64,000 nucleotides of DNA from Bacteroidales bacterium (GTDB lineage Bacteria > Bacteroidota > Bacteroidia > Bacteroidales > UBA932): NCBI GenBank assembly GCA_017454905.1, contig JAFTCB010000044.1, positions 1 through 64,000 on the forward strand. Reading direction: 5' to 3'. Positions 15,323 through 23,132 of this stretch are shown here, piece by piece. Positions within the stretch are counted from its first letter, which is position 1. The number at the start of each line of letters is the position of its first letter. Below the pieces are notes generated by a model that saw nothing but the letters and a program-made list of their open reading frames with translations, was not told the origin of the DNA and did no database searches. The position numbers were made by a program, and so were the translations under genes.

Positions 15323-17437
15323 CTATTTCGTGGCCCGGTGGATCAGCCGGACGCCGTGCAGGGCCAGCAGGGTGTCGCCGGGAGCGCCGTCCAGGACGGC
15401 GCGCTGCTCCGCCTGCAGATAGATGGGTGCGTCCTTGCGCAGCGGAAGGATCTGCAGTTGAGCCTGTTTTCCGGCCAGGTCGCTGACCCGGACGAGCATT
15501 TTGCGCCCGTTCCAGAAATTGTCCTCAACGAGGCGTCCGTCCGCGCAGACACGCGCCACGTCCCCGTCATAATCGATCTCCAGGAACCAGTCGTCAGGAT
15601 CGGTCACCTGCGGAACGGGAAGGTCCCATACCGCCGCGGCTTCGAAATCAGCCTCTGAAGGCTGTTCCGCCACGAATGCCTGTCCCATGCCGATCTCCCG
15701 GGCCGGACCTGCCTCGCGGACCTTTTCTGCCTGCAGGTCCTCCCCGGGCACCCAGCTCTCTTCGACGAGCCGCCGGCCGTCCCGGTAGAGGATACCCTCG
15801 CTGAAGCGGACCTTCCGTTCGGATACCTTGTAGGCCGTCAGCGCTTTCTGCGGGCTCATCACGACCACCTTGACACCTTTCACGCGGAAGGGCTTGTCCA
15901 GGCGCGGATGGTATTCCCTGCCATTGATTTTCAGGACGGGTTCGATCCCGTCGACAGCCACGAAATAAAGCGCGCGCCGCAATTTGCAGAAGGGCTGTGC
16001 CGTCGCCCAGTCGATATGCAAGCGCTTGAATTCCAGTCCGAAGGGGAAGCAGAAACTGGCCCCTTCCGGCACGGTCAGTTCCCGGCCACAAAAGTTCCAG
16101 GGCTGTGCGCCGAGTTCTGCCATCCGCTCGTAATTGTTGACGAACACAAAGCCCCTGTCTCCGCTGCGGCGCGTTGCGGTACGCAGCGGGCCTTCGCCGA
16201 ATTCCGGCTGCATCGGGGCCAGTTCCCCGCCCCAGTCGCGCAGCAGCTGGTGCAGCAGGCGGAGATGGTGATACGAGCGGTTGGGCTGTCCCATTTCGCC
16301 GAGCGGCGCCTGAAAGTCATAGGTCATGTGCGGAAGGTCGTTCCAGAAGGTGTACTTGGACGCCTGGAACTCCGCCATGGAATGCTCTGCGCACCAGGGG
16401 TTGGTGCCGCCGTGGTACATGTAGTAGCCGGGCAGGTTGCTGCCGGAGCCGACCTTGCAGATGGCCAGGGCCAGGGCATCCCGGTCGAAAATGTGGATCC
16501 GGCGGTGGTAGGAAGGCATCATCCCGCCGCCCAGTTCGCAGGTCAGGTAGGGATAGGCGCGGTCCGCCGCACTCATCTCCGTACTCTGGTCCGTGCCGAA
16601 CACCTCCGTAGCGATGACCGCTGACAGACGGCTGTCCTTGAAGCGGAACGCCGCCCGGTAATCACCCGGCATATCCGTCAGGACGCGGTCCCAGAAACCG
16701 TCAGCATAGTCACCGTAGAGCGGCAGGATCTCGCCGAAAACGGCCGGGCCCTGCATCTTCGGCCAGCCGGTGCGGGTATAGAACGGCACGTCCATCCCGG
16801 CAGCGATGATCGCTTGCTTGAGCGCGGCGAAATACGGCCAGGGACCGCTGCTCTCATTGTCCACCTGCACCCCGATCACCGGGCCCCCGTCCTTCCAGAG
16901 CAGGCCCTCCGCCTGTTTGCCGATGGCATCGTAGAAACGGGAAACGGCCGCGAGGAAGCCGGGAGCCGTGGTGCGGACCCGGTACTGCTCCGGGTCGGCA
17001 AGCGCCTTGTCCACCACCCACTCCGGGATGCCGCCGAGATACACTTCGCCGTGGCAGAAGGGGCCGACGCGCAGGACCACCTTCATGTGGCAGTCCCGGC
17101 AGACCTCCAGGAACTCCCGGAGATTGCGGTTGCCGCTCCAGTCCATCTGTCCTTCCTGCATCTCATGGTGTCCCCAGAAGATATAGCAGGCGGCGATATC
17201 GATGCCGCCGGCCTGCATCTTGAGGATTTCCCGCCGCCAGTCCCGCTCCGGGACGCGGCTGAAATGGATTTCTCCCATCACCGGGAGAACGTATTCTCCA
17301 TTCAGCAGGATGCCCGTGCCGTCCACATAGAGGGTCTGGCCGTCCGGAGTGACGGCGGTGCCGAATTTGAAAGGCTCGCCGGCGGATAGGAGGGTGGAGA
17401 GTGTCAACAAAAAGAGAAAGAGGATGCCGTGGCGCAT
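15323..17437 (-). CDS. GH35-type beta-galactosidase, secreted
   Basis: 704 residues with a signal peptide (MRHGILFLFLLTLSTLLSAG). The catalytic barrel shows LPVMGEIHFSRVPERDW, GGIDIAACYIFWGHHEM, VIGVQVDNESSGPW (acid/base glutamate after Asn) and YLTCELGGGMMPSYHRR (probable nucleophile glutamate), plus PGYYMYHGGTNPW, all in the order expected of GH35. The C-terminal third is beta-rich. Such enzymes release terminal beta-galactose from galactan or arabinogalactan-type chains in the periplasm or outside. It follows the DUF5107 gene after 84 bases and is probably the third gene of the permease operon. The acid/base motif is DNES rather than the common ENEY, a small deviation that keeps the glutamate. 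Confidence 0.85.
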   Translation of the reverse strand: MRHGILFLFLLTLSTLLSAGEPFKFGTAVTPDGQTLYVDGTGILLNGEYVLPVMGEIHFSRVPERDWRREILKMQAGGIDIAACYIFWGHHEMQEGQMDWSGNRNLREFLEVCRDCHMKVVLRVGPFCHGEVYLGGIPEWVVDKALADPEQYRVRTTAPGFLAAVSRFYDAIGKQAEGLLWKDGGPVIGVQVDNESSGPWPYFAALKQAIIAAGMDVPFYTRTGWPKMQGPAVFGEILPLYGDYADGFWDRVLTDMPGDYRAAFRFKDSRLSAVIATEVFGTDQSTEMSAADRAYPYLTCELGGGMMPSYHRRIHIFDRDALALAICKVGSGSNLPGYYMYHGGTNPWCAEHSMAEFQASKYTFWNDLPHMTYDFQAPLGEMGQPNRSYHHLRLLHQLLRDWGGELAPMQPEFGEGPLRTATRRSGDRGFVFVNNYERMAELGAQPWNFCGRELTVPEGASFCFPFGLEFKRLHIDWATAQPFCKLRRALYFVAVDGIEPVLKINGREYHPRLDKPFRVKGVKVVVMSPQKALTAYKVSERKVRFSEGILYRDGRRLVEESWVPGEDLQAEKVREAGPAREIGMGQAFVAEQPSEADFEAAAVWDLPVPQVTDPDDWFLEIDYDGDVARVCADGRLVEDNFWNGRKMLVRVSDLAGKQAQLQILPLRKDAPIYLQAEQRAVLDGAPGDTLLALHGVRLIHRATK

Positions 17438-17521
17438 AATTCTGTAGTTATCAATTTTTTACAAAAAACCGGACGGTCAAAATACATACCGGTGTTTTTT
17501 TGTTGGTAATTCATTTTCAAA

Positions 17522-20500
17522 TCATTGCAAGTCACGCAGTCCCGCCTCTCCCAGGCGGGTCATCAGGTCGCAGTGCGCGATATTGCGGAGGGTCAGGTCT
17601 TCGTCCCAGATGGCGAGGTCGGGCAGGGAGACGGCGAAGTAGTCCATCACCACCTCGTCGCCGCGGTGCTCCCGGCCGTAGTCCAGCAGCATCCGGAACT
17701 TGTCCTCCGCTTCGGCTTTCCGGCCGAGCGCGGCAAGGGCGAGGCCCTGGTAGTAGATCTTCTCGGGCTTGGCGTCGTTGTAGTAGAGCGCAGGGACGGG
17801 TTTGAGATCGCCTTTTGCGGCCAGCTCCCAGCATTCCTGTGCGCGGGCCGCATCACCGGCGCCCTGCCAGGCGCAGCCCAGCCAGTAGTAGAAGTCCTGC
17901 TCCTGGGCGCCCTGGAGTTTGCCTTCGCCCAGATGGTGCGGATAGACGAGGCACGCTTCCAGCAGGGAGACAGCCTCCTGCCAGCGGCCCGCGGCCATCG
18001 CCTGCTTCGCCATTTCGACGCGGCAGCGCTGGTACTGTGCCGGGACCTTGCCTTCGCCGCCTTCCCAGGGGTGGAAGCGGTGGGCGTCCAGTTTTTCTTT
18101 CGCCTCGGCAAAGCGGCCGAGGTCGTTCAGGAGCGTGATCTCTTCGAGGACGAGGTCATCGCGGCTTTCCACCTGTGCCCGGTGGGACTGCAGGCGGTCG
18201 AGGCGTTCTTGTGCCGGGTGGCCGAGCTTCTTGTGGAGCTGGTCGAGTTCCATCAGGATGCGGGCGTCGGTCTCGTCGAGGGCCCAGGCGCGCTCCATGG
18301 CCGCGAGGGCGCCGGGGGCGTCGTGGCGTTTGTTGTAGCGGACGAGGGCGAGGCAGCGCCAGGCGGCCGGGAAGTCCGGGTCGGCGGCAACGGCTTGCTC
18401 CCAGCATTGTTCTGCGAGGTCGTATTGGCGTTTGTCGTACCAGAGGTTGCCGAGGAGCCAGGGTGCCCGCGCGTCATCTTCCCGGGCCGCGGAGAGTACT
18501 TCGATTGCCTCCAGTCGATTCGGGAAACAGGGTCCGGCAACGCCGGACGTCTGGCGAGGCTGGCTGCCGCGGAGCGGAGTGGCGGAGCAATAATATTTCC
18601 AATAATAAAGCGACATCTCAGAGAGCGCATCACGCTCTGAGCCGAAGCCCCAGAGGGCATCCGCCTCATCACAGAGGCCGGCGGCGCAGAAATCGAGCGC
18701 GATCTCGTCGTAGTTCTCGCTCTCGCCGCGCATCAGCAAAGTGAACGCCTCCCGGTCGCCGGCACCGAGCAGCAGCTCTACCCAGCGGCAGCCGTAGTTG
18801 AACTTATCCAGCGCGAGCGACTCCGCACACAGCGCAAGCGCCTCGTCCGCACGTCCCAGCCGCCGCAGCACGGCAGCCTTCAGCGCACGGGCCTGGTGGT
18901 GGTGCCAGTTGCGCGCCAGCGCATGGTCCAACTGGTCCAGGGCATCGTCCAGGCGGCCCTGCGCCACGCTGATCTGCGCACAGGCGAAATATCCGGCATC
19001 CTGCCAGGCAGCATTCCAGGTGGCCTTATAGAACCAGTCATAAGCCTCATCCAGACGGCCCTGCCTGCGCAGGCAAAGGCCCAGGTTGTAGAGCGGCTCG
19101 CCATCGTACGGATTGGGATTGCGCCGCTGCAGGACCTTCACCGCCGTGCAGAAATACGGTTCCGCAAGTGCAAAACGCCCGCGCCGCAGATACCACAGGC
19201 CCAGGGCATTGTTGTTGCGCACATCGAGTGGATCGCGCCGCAGCGCCTCCTCATAATAATCCTTCGCGCTCCAGGTGGCATGGCGGTACTGCTCCAGATG
19301 CAGTCCCGTCAGGTACAGCTGCTCGCAGGTGGCGATCTCCGAAGGCTTCAGCGCCGCCTCCGCGGGCGGCGGGACCGGGCGGTCCGCCGGTTCGGCATGC
19401 CAGCGCAGCCGTCCCACGCGCAGGTCCAGCTGGTCGAACGGGACGTCTCCCACCGGGACCCGTTCGTCGAAGACGCGCTCCGGGCCGAGCTCCAGTTCCC
19501 GCTCATACAGGGTCTTGCCCCCGTCGCTGCACAACAGCACATGCACCTGCTGCTTCGAGGTCGCGAACAGGCGCAGCCGCACCTGACCGGCCCCCGCCGG
19601 ATCGATATTGAGCACCAGGTCCTTGCTGGCATTCTTCACGACACCCAGCTCCCGGTACGGGAAGAAATACTGCACGAAGGACTTCTCCTCATAGGGCATC
19701 AGCCAGCTGAAATCCGGCTGGTTCTCCGTATAGACGCCCGCCATCAGCTCGATGTACGGACCGTCCTCGTCGGTCAGGTTGCGGTCCCAGGCCCGGCCGA
19801 AGTCGCCGTTTCCCCAGGTCCACTGCTTCTTGCCCGGGGAGAAACGGTGGTCCGCCACGTGCAGCATGCCGCACTGCGTGTCATTCTCGTAGCCGCCCTC
19901 GAAGTCATACTCCGAAGCGGCGACCATATAGGAGGTCGGGACCTTGATGTTCTTGTAGTTGGAAATGTCCACCCCCGCGGAATAGTCCATCTTGTAATAG
20001 ACGCCCGTCGCAATCGGGAAGGTACTGACGGCGCGCTTGCCGTGGTCGAACACGGCGTTGACGTCCGGCGGGAAGACGCTCTGGTAGGCGTCGTTCACCT
20101 TGACGGCCGGATTGGCCCACCAAAGGAAGGTCTGCGGGACCTCGGTGCGGTTGTACAGTACGCCGCGGATCTCCAGGTACGCACAGCCCGGGCGCAGGGT
20201 GAAACCGGCCATGCCCTTCTGGTGGAACATCCGCTCCATCTCGCTGCACCACACGGTGACGCTCCCGTCGGTATGCTCTTCGATGGTGCAGTCCACCGGC
20301 ATGAAGGTGCTCGGACGGTGGTGCTGCGGCCAGTTGAACTCGATGCCGCCGCTGATCCAGGGGCCCGCCAGGCCCACGAGGGCCGGCTTGATGACCTGGT
20401 TGTAATAGATAAAGTGCCGTCCGGCGATCTTGTCATACGCCATCTGCACGCGTCCGCCCAGTTCCGGCAGGATCATCACCTTGATGTACTCATTCTCCAA

Positions 20501-20680
20501 CCAGACGGCCTTGTATTCCTTGTCCTTCTTCTCGTCCGAGATGGACTCGATCACGGGATAGGGATAGACCACGCCGCTGCTGCCCTGGTAGACGCGTTTC
20601 TCCAGGAAAATCGGATTCTTCTCCGGCGCTCCCGCCTCATAGGTCGGGATGACGACCGTCTCTTTCCAAGCTTTGACCAT
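17522..20680 (-). CDS. DUF5107/TPR protein, probably acting in carbohydrate metabolism
   Basis: 1052 residues with no signal peptide. The N-terminal 450 residues form a beta-rich domain of the DUF5107 type, related in look to galactose-mutarotase-like sandwiches (MILPELGGRVQMAYDKIAGR; WISGGIEFNWPQHHRPS). The rest is a chain of TPR-like helical repeats (for example NNNALGLWYLRRGRFALAEP and YNLGLCLRRQGRLDEAYDWF). Proteins of this build sit in glycan-utilization loci; the exact reaction is unknown to me. Its start overlaps the stop of the MFS gene by one base. An unusual segment at about residues 700-720 (TPLRGSQPRQTSGVAG) lies just before CFPNRLEAIEVL and is encoded by DNA containing a 17-base palindrome, which suggests an in-frame insertion. 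Confidence 0.75.
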   Translation of the reverse strand: MVKAWKETVVIPTYEAGAPEKNPIFLEKRVYQGSSGVVYPYPVIESISDEKKDKEYKAVWLENEYIKVMILPELGGRVQMAYDKIAGRHFIYYNQVIKPALVGLAGPWISGGIEFNWPQHHRPSTFMPVDCTIEEHTDGSVTVWCSEMERMFHQKGMAGFTLRPGCAYLEIRGVLYNRTEVPQTFLWWANPAVKVNDAYQSVFPPDVNAVFDHGKRAVSTFPIATGVYYKMDYSAGVDISNYKNIKVPTSYMVAASEYDFEGGYENDTQCGMLHVADHRFSPGKKQWTWGNGDFGRAWDRNLTDEDGPYIELMAGVYTENQPDFSWLMPYEEKSFVQYFFPYRELGVVKNASKDLVLNIDPAGAGQVRLRLFATSKQQVHVLLCSDGGKTLYERELELGPERVFDERVPVGDVPFDQLDLRVGRLRWHAEPADRPVPPPAEAALKPSEIATCEQLYLTGLHLEQYRHATWSAKDYYEEALRRDPLDVRNNNALGLWYLRRGRFALAEPYFCTAVKVLQRRNPNPYDGEPLYNLGLCLRRQGRLDEAYDWFYKATWNAAWQDAGYFACAQISVAQGRLDDALDQLDHALARNWHHHQARALKAAVLRRLGRADEALALCAESLALDKFNYGCRWVELLLGAGDREAFTLLMRGESENYDEIALDFCAAGLCDEADALWGFGSERDALSEMSLYYWKYYCSATPLRGSQPRQTSGVAGPCFPNRLEAIEVLSAAREDDARAPWLLGNLWYDKRQYDLAEQCWEQAVAADPDFPAAWRCLALVRYNKRHDAPGALAAMERAWALDETDARILMELDQLHKKLGHPAQERLDRLQSHRAQVESRDDLVLEEITLLNDLGRFAEAKEKLDAHRFHPWEGGEGKVPAQYQRCRVEMAKQAMAAGRWQEAVSLLEACLVYPHHLGEGKLQGAQEQDFYYWLGCAWQGAGDAARAQECWELAAKGDLKPVPALYYNDAKPEKIYYQGLALAALGRKAEAEDKFRMLLDYGREHRGDEVVMDYFAVSLPDLAIWDEDLTLRNIAHCDLMTRLGEAGLRDLQ
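18532..18548. repeat. Palindrome inside the DUF5107 gene (REP-like core)
   Basis: The sequence GTCCGGCAACGCCGGAC is a seven-base perfect inverted repeat around a three-base centre. The same arms with a different centre (GTCCGGC-GCA-GCCGGAC) occur at 63396-63412 inside the TrmH-like gene. The surrounding 50-60 bases encode residues that do not look like the flanking TPR protein. Confidence 0.55.
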
Positions 20681-22050
20681 TACAATTCCGCTTCAAGTTG
20701 TTCGAGGCTCTTGCCCTTCGTCTCCGGGCAGGCCTTGAGGAAATACAGGAAGCCGCACAGGCAGATGGCGGCATAGATCAGGAAGCTGCCGCTGCAGCCC
20801 AGGGCCGCATTCATCGACGGGAAGGCGAAGGTCAGCGTGCAGCTGCCCACCCACAGGGCGAAGGTGCAGACCGCCATCGCAATGCCGCGCACGCGGTTCG
20901 GGAAGATCTCCGACAGGAGCACCCAGGTGACGGGGGCCAGCGTCAGGGCATAGCAGGCAATGGCGGCGACGGTCAGGACGACCATCACGATGCCGGTCAC
21001 GCCGGCGCGGAAACAAAGTCCCAGGACCAGATAGATCAGGGCAAGTCCGCCCGAGCCCAGCAGCATCAGGCTGCGGCGACCCCCGCGGTCCACGACCTGC
21101 AGGGCCAGGATGGTGAAGAGCACGTTCGCCACGCCGGTCACGATGATATTGAGGAAGGCCTCGCTGACGGAATAGCCCGCCCCGGCGAAGACATCCTGCG
21201 CGTAGATGAAAATCACGTTGGTGCCGCACCACTGCTGGAACACGGCGATGATGATGCCGAGCGCCAGGACGCGGGCGTAGCGCTTGCGGAAGAGTTCCTT
21301 CAGGCCTGCCTTGCGCTCCGGAGCATCCGCCACCGAAGCGGAAATGGCTGACAGTTCCGCTTCCGCGTAAGCTGTCCCGCCCACGCGGGAAAGGACGGAC
21401 AGGGCCTGCTCCCGGTGGCCGCCCAGCGCCGTCCAGCGCGGACTTTCCGGGATGAAGAAAGACAGGACGAGGAACGCGGCGGCCGGGACGGTCTCCGCCC
21501 AGAACATCCAGCGCCAGCCCATCTCGATATTCCAGGGATCGATCTGTCCGCCAATGTCCGGCCGGGCGATGGCCCAGTTGGCAATCTGCGCCGCCAGGAT
21601 ACCCAGCACGATGGTCATCTGGTTGAGGCTAACCAGGCGGCCGCGCACCTCCGAAGGCGACACTTCGGCGATATACATCGGCGAGATGGCAGAGGCCAGG
21701 CCGATGCCCACGCCGCCCACCAGGCGGGCGATGCAGAACAGCCAGAAATCATTGAAGAGGCCCGTGGCAACGGCGCTCACGGTAAACAGGACCGCCGCCA
21801 GGATCAGCAGCGGCTTGCGCCCGTAGCGGTCCGCCAGCGCCCCGGCGGTCAGCGCGCCCGCCATGCAGCCCACCAGGGCCGCACTCGTGGCGATGCCCTG
21901 CAGGACCGGGCTGCCGCCCAGGCCGAAGAACTGTTCATAAAACTTGACAGCCCCGCCGATCACGACCCAGTCGTAACCGAACAGCAGCCCGCCCATCGCC
22001 GAAACCAGGCAGATGAAATAGATGAAACCTTTGTTGTAGGATGCGGTCAT
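20680..22050 (-). CDS. MFS sugar permease (sugar porter family)
   Basis: 456 residues from the ATG at 22050, chosen because a -7 promoter box lies just upstream and the longer frame to 22125 would cross it. Twelve hydrophobic segments are apparent. Family motifs are present: GGLLFGYDWVVIGGA in helix 1, ALADRYGRKPLL between helices 2 and 3, FIPESPRWTALGG at the end of the first half, and ACPETKGKSLEQLE at the C-terminus. This subfamily imports monosaccharides such as xylose, arabinose or galactose by proton symport across the inner membrane. It heads a minus-strand operon with the DUF5107 and GH35 genes, and is divergent from the AraC regulator gene, which probably controls it. Confidence 0.92.
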   Translation of the reverse strand: MTASYNKGFIYFICLVSAMGGLLFGYDWVVIGGAVKFYEQFFGLGGSPVLQGIATSAALVGCMAGALTAGALADRYGRKPLLILAAVLFTVSAVATGLFNDFWLFCIARLVGGVGIGLASAISPMYIAEVSPSEVRGRLVSLNQMTIVLGILAAQIANWAIARPDIGGQIDPWNIEMGWRWMFWAETVPAAAFLVLSFFIPESPRWTALGGHREQALSVLSRVGGTAYAEAELSAISASVADAPERKAGLKELFRKRYARVLALGIIIAVFQQWCGTNVIFIYAQDVFAGAGYSVSEAFLNIIVTGVANVLFTILALQVVDRGGRRSLMLLGSGGLALIYLVLGLCFRAGVTGIVMVVLTVAAIACYALTLAPVTWVLLSEIFPNRVRGIAMAVCTFALWVGSCTLTFAFPSMNAALGCSGSFLIYAAICLCGFLYFLKACPETKGKSLEQLEAEL

Positions 22051-22066
22051 AATCCGGATATTTGTG

Positions 22067-22074
22067 CAAAGGTA
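22067..22074 (-). promoter_or_regulatory. -7 promoter box for the MFS-DUF5107-GH35 operon
   Basis: The minus strand reads TACCTTTG, an exact TAnnTTTG match, 16 bases before the ATG at 22050. The position -33 is weak, as expected for a promoter needing an activator. The divergent AraC-type gene is the obvious candidate. Confidence 0.6.
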
Positions 22075-22131
22075 CACGGAATCCTCGCCGGAAAGAATAG
22101 AAAATGTAAATAAAAAGATGGACAAAATTGT

Positions 22132-22139
22132 TATATTTG
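22132..22139 (+). promoter_or_regulatory. -7 promoter box for the AraC-type regulator gene
   Basis: The plus strand reads TATATTTG, 21 bases before the ATG at 22161, in the A/T-rich stretch shared with the divergent permease promoter. No strong -33 element is seen. Confidence 0.5.
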
Positions 22140-22160
22140 CACAGACCAGACCAACACAAC

Positions 22161-23045
22161 ATGCTCAAGCTTAAAGACGGATTCAAGGGGAGCCGGATGA
22201 TCGTCCTGCCGCCGCCGGTCGTGGAAGCGCTTGCGCGCGACCCCTTCACGTCCCGGCTCTACCTGACCGACATCGGCCATTTTCCGCATGCGGAGCACCA
22301 CTTCCGCCAGCGCCCGGAAGGCGCCGACGCCTGGATCCTGCTCTACTGCACGGATGGGCAGGGCTGGATCGAGTACCGCGGGACCCGGCACACCCTCGGG
22401 CCCGGACAGTCGTTCATCATCCCGGCCGGGGCTCCCCACACCTACGGGGCCGACGAGGACCGGCCCTGGTCGCTCTACTGGGTCCATTTCAAAGGAGAAC
22501 TGGCACCCTATTTCGCCGAAGGCTGCGACCGGGTCTGCTCCATGGCCGACCCGGACCACGACCGCATCACGGGCCGCACCACCCTCTTCGAGGAGCTCTA
22601 CCTGGCCGTCGAGACCGGTTTCGGCGACGCCCAGTTGCGCTACGCCTGCGCCACGCTCTACCATTTCCTCGGGACCTTCCGCTACCTGCAGGCGGGCTTT
22701 ACGCCCCGCCAGGACGGCCGCTCGCTCGGCATCATCGAGCGCTGCCGGAGCTATATTCTGGAGCACATTGAGCAGCGCATCACGCTGGGCGACCTGTGCC
22801 GCTTCACCGGCTTCTCCCCGGCCCGCTGCAACACTCTTTTCAAGCAGCACACCGGCATGACCCCGGTCGCCTACCTGCAGGAACTCCGCATCCAGACAGC
22901 GATGCAGCTCTTCGACACTACCGGCCTCCACATCAACCAGGTCTGCCACAAGGTCGGCATCGAAGATCCCTACTACTTCTCCCGCCTCTTCCGCAAGCGC
23001 ACGGGCTATTCCCCCTCCGCCTGGCGGCGGCAGGGGAAGAAATAG
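22161..23045 (+). CDS. AraC-family transcriptional regulator
   Basis: 294 residues. The N-terminal half is a cupin-like sugar-sensing domain (GQGWIEYRGTRHTLGPGQSF, then IPAGAPHTYGADEDRPW). The C-terminal 100 residues contain the two helix-turn-helix motifs of the AraC/XylS family (LGDLCRFTGFSPARCNTLFK and INQVCHKVGIEDPYYFSRLF) with the closing KRTGYSPSAWR. It lies divergent from the MFS-DUF5107-GH35 operon with a 110-base shared control region and upstream of the GH43-GH28 gene, so it probably activates both in response to a released sugar. The inducer is not known. The start at 22161 is preferred over 22128 because the -7 box lies between them. Confidence 0.92.
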   Translation: MLKLKDGFKGSRMIVLPPPVVEALARDPFTSRLYLTDIGHFPHAEHHFRQRPEGADAWILLYCTDGQGWIEYRGTRHTLGPGQSFIIPAGAPHTYGADEDRPWSLYWVHFKGELAPYFAEGCDRVCSMADPDHDRITGRTTLFEELYLAVETGFGDAQLRYACATLYHFLGTFRYLQAGFTPRQDGRSLGIIERCRSYILEHIEQRITLGDLCRFTGFSPARCNTLFKQHTGMTPVAYLQELRIQTAMQLFDTTGLHINQVCHKVGIEDPYYFSRLFRKRTGYSPSAWRRQGKK

Positions 23046-23076
23046 GGTTTTGTCCATCATTATTTTGAAATCTTCC

Positions 23077-23108
23077 ATTGTATCCGGGAAGGAGCCTTGG
23101 TATCTTTG
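23077..23108 (+). promoter_or_regulatory. Promoter for the GH43-GH28 fusion gene
   Basis: The plus strand reads ATTG at 23077-23080, then 20 bases, then TATCTTTG at 23101-23108. This fits TTTG-N19/20-TAnnTTTG with one mismatch in the -33 element. It lies after the AraC stop and 24 bases before the ATG at 23133. Confidence 0.6.
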
Positions 23109-23132
23109 CAACCGTAACCAAATCTCCGGGCC

